DNA from: Bacteroidales bacterium
GTDB taxonomy: Bacteria; Bacteroidota; Bacteroidia; Bacteroidales; UBA932
DNA length: 27,329 bases
NCBI GenBank assembly: GCA_017483985.1
Contig: JAFUUB010000016.1
Span: forward strand, 1-27,329
Reading direction: 5' to 3'
A program made the position numbers and the translations under genes. Positions 1-8,196 of this stretch are shown here, in pieces. How positions within the stretch are numbered: position 1 is the stretch's first letter; each line of letters opens with the position of its first letter. The notes beneath the pieces were generated by a model. It saw nothing but the letters and a program-made list of their open reading frames with translations, had not been told where the DNA came from and searched no databases.

Positions 1-405
1 ACCGTCGAGCAGGGCTGGGTCGCCAACATCGGCAAGGCCAAGAACATCGTCCGTCGCGGCCGTGAAGACGCCGACCAGATCAACATCCTCGGCGACGACG
101 GCGTGCCGATGAGCTACCACGAGACGTTCTGGAAGTCCGAGCTCATCGACTTCTGCTTCCTCCAGCAGGATGCGTTCGACCCGATCGACAGCCTGTGCCC
201 GATCGAGCGCCAGAAATACATGCTCGACCTGGTCCTGAATATCTGCGACCACTCCTTCACTTTCGACGATTACGAGAAATGCCGCGATTATTTCAAGGAC
301 ATGATCAACCTGATCCGTCAGATGAACTACTCCGAGTTTGAAAGTGAAGCGTTCAACACGTATCATACCCAATTGAATAACCTCCTCGAAGAAAATGGCA
401 AATAA
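1..405 (+). CDS. atpA: V-type ATPase subunit A, C-terminal part (5' end outside window)
   Basis: This is the last 134 codons of the catalytic A subunit of a V/A-type ATPase, the cytosolic V1 subunit that hydrolyses or makes ATP. The reading frame is open from base 1, so the nucleotide-binding part lies upstream of the window. The visible part is the C-terminal helical domain: it begins TVEQGWVANIGKAKNIVRRG and continues with the family-typical stretch ETFWKSELIDFCFLQQDAFD and helices ending EENGK. The assignment rests on this C-terminal homology plus the B, D, I and K genes that follow. The stop overlaps the start of subunit B by 11 nt, which suggests translational coupling. In Bacteroidota the usual order is E, DUF2764, A, B, D, I, K, so E and DUF2764 are expected just upstream (inference). 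Confidence 0.9.
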   Translation, partial: TVEQGWVANIGKAKNIVRRGREDADQINILGDDGVPMSYHETFWKSELIDFCFLQQDAFDPIDSLCPIERQKYMLDLVLNICDHSFTFDDYEKCRDYFKDMINLIRQMNYSEFESEAFNTYHTQLNNLLEENGK

Positions 406-1714
406 AGCATACCAGAGAATCTACACCCAGCTGGAAGCCATCACCAAGGCCACCGTTTCCCTGAAGGCCAAGGGTGTTTCCAACGATGAGCTCGCCATCG
501 TCCACGGCCGCCTTGCACAGGTCGTGCGCACCAAGGGCGACATGATCACCCTGCAGGTGTTCTCCGGTACCGAGGGAATCCCGACCAATGCGGAGATCAC
601 CTTCCTCGGCGCCCCGCCGACCCTGCATGTCAGCGACCAGCTTTCCGGCCGCTTCTTCGACGCCTACGGCAATCCAATCGACGGCGGTCCGCGCGTGGAA
701 GGAGAAGAGCGCCAGATCGGCGGCCCTTCCGTCAACCCTTACAAACGTCGCCAGCCGTCCCAGCTGATCCCGACCGGCATCGCCGGCATCGACCTCAACA
801 ACACCCTCGTCTCCGGCCAGAAGATCCCGTTCTTCGCCGACCCGGACCAGCCGTACAACCAGGTGATGGCCGACGTGGCCCTGCGTGCCGATGTCGACAA
901 GATCATCCTCGGCGGCATGGGCCTGTCGAATGACGACTACCTGTTCTTCCGGCACTCCTTCGAGGCCGCGGGCGCGCTGGACAAGATCATCTGCTTCATC
1001 AACACGACGGAGAATCCCCCGGTGGAGCGCCTCCTGGTGCCGGACATGGCCCTCACCGCCGCCGAGTATTTCGCCGTGGACAAGAATGAGAAGGTCCTCG
1101 TCCTGCTGACTGACATGACCCTGTATGCCGACGCCCTGTCCATCGTCTCCAACCGTATGGACCAGATCCCGTCCAAGGATTCCATGCCGGGCTCCCTGTA
1201 CTCCGACCTCGCCAAGATCTATGAGAAGGCGGTCCAGCTGCCGACCGGCGGTTCCATCACCATCATCGCGGTGACCACCCTGAACGACGGAGACATCACC
1301 CACGCCATCCCGGACAATACCGGTTATATCACGGAAGGACAGCTCTTCCTGCGCGCCGACAGCGACTCCGGCAAGGTCATCATCGACCCGTTCCGCTCCC
1401 TGTCCCGACTCAAGCAGCTCGTCCAGGGTAAGCAGACCCGCGAGGACCACAGCCAGGTCATGAACGCCGGTGTCCGCCTCTACGCGGATGCGCAGAACGC
1501 CAAGACCAAGCTGGAGAACGGTTTCGACCTGTCCGACTATGACCATCGCTGCCTGGCCTATGCCAAGGAATATGCCACCCGCCTGCTGTCCATCGATGTC
1601 AATATCCGCATCGAGGAAATGCTCGACACCGCGTGGGAACTCTTCGGAAAATACTTCTCCAAGGCAGAGACCGGCATCAAGCAGGCGCTCACCGATAAAT
1701 ACTGGAAAGAATAA
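395..1714 (+). CDS. atpB: V-type ATPase subunit B
   Basis: This 439-residue protein is the non-catalytic nucleotide-binding B subunit, which alternates with A in the V1 head. Family landmarks are GGPSVNPYKRRQPSQLIPTG (about 109-128), followed by GIDLNNTLVSGQKIPFF (131-147), where catalytic subunits would carry a true P-loop, and ADPDQPYNQVMADVALRAD. Further on come LTDMTLYADAL and the late LSRLKQLVQG region. The degenerate P-loop is expected for B and is not a defect. The ATG lies inside the last codons of subunit A (11-nt overlap), and the TAA stop shares one base with the ATG of subunit D (TAATG). Length is normal for the bacterial/archaeal family. Product identity is firm; the symbol follows common A/V-ATPase usage (ntpB is an alternative). 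Confidence 0.95.
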   Translation: MANKAYQRIYTQLEAITKATVSLKAKGVSNDELAIVHGRLAQVVRTKGDMITLQVFSGTEGIPTNAEITFLGAPPTLHVSDQLSGRFFDAYGNPIDGGPRVEGEERQIGGPSVNPYKRRQPSQLIPTGIAGIDLNNTLVSGQKIPFFADPDQPYNQVMADVALRADVDKIILGGMGLSNDDYLFFRHSFEAAGALDKIICFINTTENPPVERLLVPDMALTAAEYFAVDKNEKVLVLLTDMTLYADALSIVSNRMDQIPSKDSMPGSLYSDLAKIYEKAVQLPTGGSITIIAVTTLNDGDITHAIPDNTGYITEGQLFLRADSDSGKVIIDPFRSLSRLKQLVQGKQTREDHSQVMNAGVRLYADAQNAKTKLENGFDLSDYDHRCLAYAKEYATRLLSIDVNIRIEEMLDTAWELFGKYFSKAETGIKQALTDKYWKE

Positions 1715-2318
1715 TGGCCATCAAGTTTCAGTATAACAAGACATCGCTGAACAACCTGGGCAAGCAGCTCAAGATGCGGCAGAATGCGCTCCCTACGCTC
1801 CAGAGCAAGGAGAGTGCGCTCCGCCTTGAGGTCCGCAAGGCCAAGGATCAATCCGAGAAGCTTGTTGCTGATCTTCAGGCTGCCTTGCAACGCTACGACT
1901 ACCTGGCCGCCCTGTGGAACGAATTCGACCCGGGCCTGATCGCCGTGACCGACGTGGAACTGACCACCGTCAAGGTCGCCGGCGTCAAGACCCCCGCCCT
2001 GCAGGACATCCGGTATGAGATCCGCCCGTTCAACGCCTTCGTCAAGCCGGCCTGGTTCGCCGACGGCGTGGGCATCCTCAAGGAACTGACCCGCCTGGGC
2101 ATCGAATCCGAGGTCTGTCTGGAAAAGAGCCGGATCCTCGAATTCCAGCGGAAGAAGACCACCCAGAAGGTCAACCTCTACGAGAAGGTCCAGATTCCCG
2201 GTTACAAGGAAGCCATCCGGAAGATCAAACGGTACATGGAAGATGAGGAGAACCTCTCCAAGGCCTCTTCCAAGATCGTGAAAGGCAGGCACGCCGCAGA
2301 AGAAGAGGAGGAACAGTC

Positions 2319-2322
<4 letters not shown>
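1714..2322 (+). CDS. atpD: V-type ATPase subunit D (central stalk)
   Basis: This 202-residue protein is the central rotor shaft of the V1 sector, linking the A3B3 head to the membrane ring. It opens MAIKFQYNKTSLNNLGKQLK, the typical N-terminal start of the long coiled-coil helix, and continues with heptad-rich sequence to about residue 70. A short globular middle follows, then a second long helix from about 145 (EFQRKKTTQKVNLYEKVQIP) to the end. This helix-middle-helix plan is the subunit D signature. The C-terminus is strongly acidic (EEEEEQS). The ATG overlaps the subunit B stop by one base, and its TGA overlaps the subunit I ATG (ATGA), so B, D and I are tightly coupled. No stalk subunits C, F or G are seen in this window. 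Confidence 0.9.
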
Positions 2323-4576
<2,254 letters not shown>

Positions 4577-4607
4577 TCCGTCAAGGCGCCCGCGAGGGCC
4601 TTGAAAC

Positions 4608-4644
4608 AAAAAACTCCCGCACGGCTTCGTGCGGGAGTTTTTTT
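4608..4644. terminator. Bidirectional intrinsic terminator between V-ATPase and rpmE2
   Basis: A perfect 13-bp stem (AAACTCCCGCACG at 4611-4623, CGTGCGGGAGTTT at 4628-4640) closes a 4-nt loop GCTT. On the + strand it ends in seven T; on the - strand the other side gives six T. It therefore suits both convergent neighbours, the V-ATPase operon and the L31 gene, whose stop codon is 20 nt away. Confidence 0.93.
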
Positions 4645-4663
4645 CCTATCTGTAAGAAGTGGA

Positions 4664-4915
4664 TTACTTCTGACGGTTCTTGTAGCGCTGATAGAATTTG
4701 TCGACGCGGCCGGCGGTGTCAACGAGCTTGACTTTACCGGTGTAGAACGGATGGGAGGTGTTGGAGATTTCGAGCTTCACGAGCGGGTACTCAACGCCAT
4801 CCACCATCAGGGTTTCCTTCGTGGTCGCGCAGGAACGGGTCACGAACACGGTGTCGTTCGACATATCCTTGAAAGCTACAAGACGGTAGGTTTCGGGATG
4901 GATTCCTTTTTTCAT
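4664..4915 (-). CDS. rpmE2: 50S ribosomal protein L31 type B
   Basis: This 83-residue ribosomal protein belongs to the zinc-independent (type B, C-minus) L31 class. The start MKKGIHPETYRLVAFKDMSN, the central SNTSHPFYTGK and the C-terminal DKFYQRYKNR are typical. Only one cysteine is present (in SCATTKET), so the four-Cys zinc site of type A is absent. It is a single-gene unit: a Bacteroidota-type promoter lies about 45 nt upstream and the shared bidirectional terminator lies downstream. In organisms with both L31 types, type B is often induced when zinc is short; nothing like a Zur site is evident here, and this may be the only L31 gene. Confidence 0.95.
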   Translation of the reverse strand: MKKGIHPETYRLVAFKDMSNDTVFVTRSCATTKETLMVDGVEYPLVKLEISNTSHPFYTGKVKLVDTAGRVDKFYQRYKNRQK

Positions 4916-4962
4916 TACGTAATTATTTAAGGTTTACTATATAGTTCTTGCCAAAAAGCCTG

Positions 4963-4994
4963 CAAATATAGAGACTTTTTCCCGCAAACCCAAA
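4963..4994 (-). promoter_or_regulatory. Promoter for rpmE2 (Bacteroidota -33/-7 type)
   Basis: Read on the - strand, TTTG (4991-4994) is followed by 20 nt and then TATATTTG (4963-4970), matching TTTG-N19/21-TAnnTTTG. A start near 4956 would give a leader of about 40 nt. The -33 box lies within the loop of a hairpin that follows the upstream gene. Confidence 0.75.
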
Positions 4995-5004
4995 GAATTT
5001 GCGG
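4982..5004. other. Hairpin directly after the namZ-like stop codon
   Basis: CCGCAAA (4982-4988) and TTTGCGG (4998-5004) form a perfect 7-bp stem around a 9-nt loop, one base beyond the stop codon at 5006-5008. On the - strand, where the upstream gene is read, it is followed by GAAAAAG and not by a T run, so it is not a classical terminator. The loop contains the -33 box of the rpmE2 promoter. Confidence 0.5.
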
Positions 5005-5005
5005 A

Positions 5006-6070
5006 TTATTTCATCCGTACCGGCTGATCCGGATACAAACTGAAGCGCTTGGCCTTGCGGATCCACTTCTGCTCTTCCAGTTTGACATGCTCCCGGGCAT
5101 CCTGGAAACTGATCTCACCCCGCAGGTAATCCGCCAGGACCGGATCCGCCAGCTTGCGGAAGAAGCCTTCCTCCAGTTCAAACTGGGAATAGCGGCCCAG
5201 GAAGTAACGCATCAGCTGAAGCGTATGCAGCAGGGAATGGTATTCGGCACCCGGCAGCAGCATGATCTGGTAGCCCTGGCAGCGCTCCCCCGCATACCGG
5301 CCGGCGGCCGGGGTGAAGGAGCAGGTCCGCATCAGCACGCCCTCCGGAACCGGGATCGCCTCCATCTGCGGCTTGATGAACGGCGCCCCGAAATACTCGT
5401 ACGGACGCGCCGTACCGATGGCCGGGGTGATGGTGGTATTGTTCCAGAGCGCTCCCCCGCTGTACATGTAACAGGTAAACATGCCGGGGATGTCGGAAGC
5501 CGGGGCGATGGTCCAGGGAAGGAGCTGGATGTTGGCCTGCGTGGCCAGGGCGGAAATCACGTGCAGCGGGAACCGGGCATTGATCTCGGCGTAATACAGA
5601 TTGCACAACTCGCCGAGGGTCAGCCCATGCCGGTGCGCCACTTTCGGCACATAGTCTTCCTGGGGACCCGTCGGGATCGAGCCTTCCACCACCCGGCCGG
5701 CCGGGTTCATGTGGTCGACGATATACAGGGACGGGGCCTCGTCTCCCAGGTCGCGGAGCATCTCCATCAGCCGGAAGACATCCTTGGTATAGTTGAAGTA
5801 GCGGGAACCGACATCCTGGATCTCGACGACGACGGCCGTCAGGTTCCGGACCGATTCCAGGTCGAAGGCGATATGGTTGGTCCCCGGGGTCAGCTCCGTA
5901 TCCCGGGGATTGAAGACCACTTCGAGGTTGCCCCGCTCCTGGAACAACTGATACATATAGCGGTCATGGACCGTGTCCCAGCAGTTCTGCGTGCAGAAAC
6001 AACCGACCTTTCCGCTGAGCAAGGCCTTGTCCAGCTGGTCTTCCAAGGGTGTGGTACGGAAGGAGAACAT
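5006..6070 (-). CDS. Divergent DUF1343 / NamZ-like exo-beta-N-acetylmuramidase family protein
   Basis: This 354-residue protein resembles the DUF1343 family, whose characterised members (NamZ, GH171) release terminal N-acetylmuramic acid from peptidoglycan fragments. Recognisable landmarks are EIQDVGSRYFNYT (83-95), DHMNPAGRVVEG (119-130), HGLTLGEL (148-155), PASDIPGM (190-197) and FTPAAGRYAGERCQGYQI (252-269). Two segments depart from what I remember of the family: the usual PEHG-like site reads NPRDTEL (54-60), and the EGTxxSxGRGT-like site reads NNTTITPAIGT (210-220). No signal peptide is visible, whereas many relatives are exported. I start at 6070 (MFSFRTTPLEDQ), 2 nt after the glmM stop; the frame stays open farther upstream but only inside glmM. 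It is probably co-transcribed with glmM. Family membership is fairly safe; activity is uncertain. Confidence 0.75.
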   Translation of the reverse strand: MFSFRTTPLEDQLDKALLSGKVGCFCTQNCWDTVHDRYMYQLFQERGNLEVVFNPRDTELTPGTNHIAFDLESVRNLTAVVVEIQDVGSRYFNYTKDVFRLMEMLRDLGDEAPSLYIVDHMNPAGRVVEGSIPTGPQEDYVPKVAHRHGLTLGELCNLYYAEINARFPLHVISALATQANIQLLPWTIAPASDIPGMFTCYMYSGGALWNNTTITPAIGTARPYEYFGAPFIKPQMEAIPVPEGVLMRTCSFTPAAGRYAGERCQGYQIMLLPGAEYHSLLHTLQLMRYFLGRYSQFELEEGFFRKLADPVLADYLRGEISFQDAREHVKLEEQKWIRKAKRFSLYPDQPVRMK

Positions 6071-6072
6071 GG

Positions 6073-7524
6073 TTATCCGATGATGGATTTGGCAACGACG
6101 ATGATCTGGTTGGCCAGGGCCTCCGCCTCCTCGGGCGTCTGGGCCTCGGCATAGATACGGATGATCGGCTCCGTGTTGGACTTGCGCAGGTGGACCCACT
6201 GCTTCGTGGATTCGAAACTGATCTTCACGCCGTCGATGGTATTGACATCCTCGTTGGCATACAGCTCTTTCAGCCGGTTCAGGATCTTGTCGATCAACGC
6301 CTTGTCGGAAAGCTCGATCTTGTTCTTGGCGATGTGGTACTGCGGATACGTCTTCTTCAGTTCGGACACCGTCAGGCCCCGGTAGGCCAGGTTGCTGAGG
6401 AAGAGGCCGACACCGACCATGGCATCGCGGCCGTAATGGCTGGCCGGATAAATGACGCCGCCGTTGCCTTCACCGCCGATCAGGGCCATCTGCTCATGCA
6501 TCTTGGTCGTAACGTTCACCTCACCGACCGCAGCCGCCTCGTAGCGGCCGCCATGCTGTTCGGCGACATCCCGCAAGGCCCGGGAAGAGGACAGGTTGGA
6601 TACGGCGACCGGTTTGTAAGGGGCCGTGGCTTCCTCCAGGGAGACGCCCTGGGCCTCAGCCAGTTTCGCAGCTTTGGCAAAAAGATACTCGGCGACGCTG
6701 ACAAGCGTATACTCCTCGACGAAGGGTTCCCCGTTCTCACAGATGAAAGCCAGCCGGTCCACATCCGGGTCGACGGAAATGCCGAGGTCGGCGTGTTCGC
6801 GGACGACGGTCTCGCTCAGCTCGACCAGGTTCTTCGGAAGCGGTTCCGGATTGTGGGCGAAATTCCCGTCCGGCGTCCCGTTGATCGTGATGCATTCCAC
6901 GCCCAGCCGCTCGAGGAGGCGGGGCATGATGATGGCACCGACGGAATTCACCGGATCCAGGACCACCCGGAAGTGGGCATTGCGGATGGCTTCCTCATCC
7001 ACGGCCTTCAAGTCGATGACGGCCTGGATGTGCTCGTCCGTGAAATCGTGGTCCTCGACATGGCCCAGTTCATCCACGCCGCTGAAATCGAAATCCTCCC
7101 TGGCGGCACAATCCAGGATGGCCTGGCCTTCGGCCGCATTCAGGAATTCGCCGTACTCGTTGAGCAGTTTGAGGGCATTCCACTGGCGCGGATTGTGGGA
7201 GGCGGTCAGGATGATGCCGCCGTCCGCCTTGGCGAAGACGACGGCCATTTCCGTCGTCGGGGTCGATGCAAAGCCGGCCCGAACCACGTCGATCCCGCAA
7301 GCGGTCAACGTTCCAACGACCAGGTTTTCAACCATTTCACCCGAGAGACGGGCATCCTTGCCGACGACGACCTTGTAGTGTTCCCCGGCAGGCTTGGGCC
7401 GGCGCTCGCGAAGTTTGGCCGCATAGGCATAGGTAAATTTGACGATGTCGATCGGGGTCAGCGCCTCGCCCGGTGCGCCACCGATGGTGCCGCGGATACC
7501 GGAAATGGATTTGATAAGGGTCAT
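6073..7524 (-). CDS. glmM: Phosphoglucosamine mutase (alpha-D-phosphohexomutase family)
   Basis: This 483-residue cytosolic enzyme most likely interconverts glucosamine-6-phosphate and glucosamine-1-phosphate on the way to UDP-GlcNAc. All four signatures of the phosphohexomutase family are visible. The phosphoserine loop TASHNP has the catalytic Ser109, and the Mg2+ loop is DPDVDR (252-257). The sugar loop reads GGEGNGG (350-356), and the phosphate-binding loop is RKSNTEPIIRIYAE (447-460). The GEGNG form differs from the GEMSGH type of E. coli GlmM, so phosphomannomutase or mixed specificity cannot be excluded. The start SISGIRGTIGG is typical. It precedes the NamZ-like gene by 2 nt, which links amino-sugar supply with a possible MurNAc-releasing enzyme. 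Confidence 0.9.
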   Translation of the reverse strand: MTLIKSISGIRGTIGGAPGEALTPIDIVKFTYAYAAKLRERRPKPAGEHYKVVVGKDARLSGEMVENLVVGTLTACGIDVVRAGFASTPTTEMAVVFAKADGGIILTASHNPRQWNALKLLNEYGEFLNAAEGQAILDCAAREDFDFSGVDELGHVEDHDFTDEHIQAVIDLKAVDEEAIRNAHFRVVLDPVNSVGAIIMPRLLERLGVECITINGTPDGNFAHNPEPLPKNLVELSETVVREHADLGISVDPDVDRLAFICENGEPFVEEYTLVSVAEYLFAKAAKLAEAQGVSLEEATAPYKPVAVSNLSSSRALRDVAEQHGGRYEAAAVGEVNVTTKMHEQMALIGGEGNGGVIYPASHYGRDAMVGVGLFLSNLAYRGLTVSELKKTYPQYHIAKNKIELSDKALIDKILNRLKELYANEDVNTIDGVKISFESTKQWVHLRKSNTEPIIRIYAEAQTPEEAEALANQIIVVAKSIIG

Positions 7525-7555
7525 ATCTTAATCGGTTGCTATTCTTGATGGAATA

Positions 7556-7563
7556 CAAATGTA
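7556..7563 (-). promoter_or_regulatory. Likely -7 element for glmM
   Basis: On the - strand TACATTTG matches TAnnTTTG, 31 nt upstream of the glmM start codon. No convincing -33 TTTG is seen at 19-21 nt, so only the -7 element is called. It faces away from the tRNA-Glu promoter in the same intergenic region. Confidence 0.5.
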
Positions 7564-7593
7564 CGATTATTTTCCCGGAAATCGGCTGAAAAA

Positions 7594-7624
7594 TTTGGAA
7601 GTTCGGATTTTTGTCGTACCTTTG
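7594..7624 (+). promoter_or_regulatory. Promoter for tRNA-Glu
   Basis: TTTG (7594-7597), 19 nt, then TACCTTTG (7617-7624) matches the Bacteroidota vegetative promoter. The tRNA begins 14 nt after the -7 box, so the primary transcript would have only a few leader bases. Confidence 0.85.
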
Positions 7625-7638
7625 CAATCCCGATACAT

Positions 7639-7710
7639 GCTGGGTTCGTATAACGGTTAGTACTCGAGATTCTCAATCTCGCAATAGGAGTTCGATTCTC
7701 CTACCCAGTA
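7639..7710 (+). tRNA. tRNA-Glu (anticodon CTC)
   Basis: A full cloverleaf of 72 nt can be folded. The acceptor stem GCTGGGT/ACCCAGT opens with a G-U pair. The D-arm is GTAT...GTAC with loop AACGGTTA. The anticodon stem CGAGA/TCTCG holds loop TTCTCAA, so the anticodon is CTC. The T-arm is AGGAG-TTCGATT-CTCCT, and the discriminator is A. CCA is not encoded, as is usual in Bacteroidota. It has its own promoter and terminator. This isoacceptor reads GAG, a useful supplement to tRNA-Glu(TTC) in a GC-rich genome. Confidence 0.92.
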
Positions 7711-7717
7711 CTCCTCG

Positions 7718-7746
7718 ACAGACTTCCACCGAAGTCTGTTTTTTTT
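7718..7746 (+). terminator. Intrinsic terminator of tRNA-Glu
   Basis: A perfect 9-bp stem ACAGACTTC (7718-7726) / GAAGTCTGT (7731-7739) with loop CACC is followed by seven T (7740-7746). It lies 8 nt after the tRNA end. Confidence 0.92.
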
Positions 7747-7748
7747 GT

Positions 7749-7776
7749 TATATTTGTACGGCAGGCTCAGCCTGCC
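7749..7776 (+). promoter_or_regulatory. -7 element followed by a palindrome, upstream of the small membrane protein gene
   Basis: TATATTTG (7749-7756) matches the -7 box TAnnTTTG; a good -33 box is not visible because the tRNA terminator occupies that position. Starting 4 nt later, GGCAGGC-TCA-GCCTGCC (7760-7776) is a perfect 7+7 palindrome that would span or follow the transcription start. It could be an operator or a leader hairpin. The first start codon is at 7797. Confidence 0.45.
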
Positions 7777-7796
7777 TTATCAATGTAACAAAGATT

Positions 7797-8195
7797 ATGG
7801 CAATGAAAGGAAAGATTATCGGCATTGTTTCCCTTGTCGTCTTGGTGGCCCTGACCATCTTCTGCTATTTCCGTTTCTATTTCGTCTTCGGGGACGGCGT
7901 CAAGGCGGGAGAACTCAACCAATTCACCCTCAAGGGATACGTCTTCAAGACGTACGAAGGACGCATCATCCAGGCCGGCTTCCGCGGCGGCGTCAACGGC
8001 GGCATGGTCGATTCCACGATGGGATCCTATGTCTTCGACTTCTCCTGCGAGAACAAGACCGTCGCCGATTCCCTGATGCGCTGCAGCGGAAAGATCGTGG
8101 AGGTCCACTACAAGGAATACCTCGGCGCCCTTCCCTGGCGCGGCATGCAGAAACACGTGGTAGACAAGATTATTTCCGTTTCCGATGCAAAATAA
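7797..8195 (+). CDS. Small membrane-anchored protein, conserved in Bacteroidota, function unknown
   Basis: This 132-residue protein has one N-terminal hydrophobic segment (about 6-26, KIIGIVSLVVLVALTIFCYF) and then a soluble domain probably outside the inner membrane. The domain has the patterns FGDGVKAGEL (31-40), GYVFKTYEGRIIQAGFR (47-63) and HYKEYLGALPWRGMQKHVVD (104-123), which I recognise as a small family found widely in Bacteroidota. I know of no demonstrated function, and database labels for such proteins are unreliable. Two starts are possible, 7797 or 7803 (ATGGCAATG). The frame is open farther upstream, but that stretch runs through the tRNA and its terminator and is not coding. 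The stop lies next to the DPP IV start, so the two are probably co-transcribed. Confidence 0.75.
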   Translation: MAMKGKIIGIVSLVVLVALTIFCYFRFYFVFGDGVKAGELNQFTLKGYVFKTYEGRIIQAGFRGGVNGGMVDSTMGSYVFDFSCENKTVADSLMRCSGKIVEVHYKEYLGALPWRGMQKHVVDKIISVSDAK

Positions 8196-8196
8196 C

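Noticed and set aside
395..1714. Loss of the P-loop in V-ATPase subunit B as a sign of a broken gene
   Set aside because: B subunits of this family normally lack a canonical Walker A; the gene is full length and intact.
4601..4930. A 109-codon open frame on the + strand
   Set aside because: It begins at the bidirectional terminator and is antisense to the L31 gene.
6071..6199. Upstream extension of the NamZ-like frame
   Set aside because: It lies wholly in the 3' end of glmM and has no family similarity; the ATG at 6070 fits.
7611..7796. Upstream extension of the small membrane protein frame
   Set aside because: It runs through the tRNA-Glu gene and its terminator, so it cannot be translated as part of that protein.
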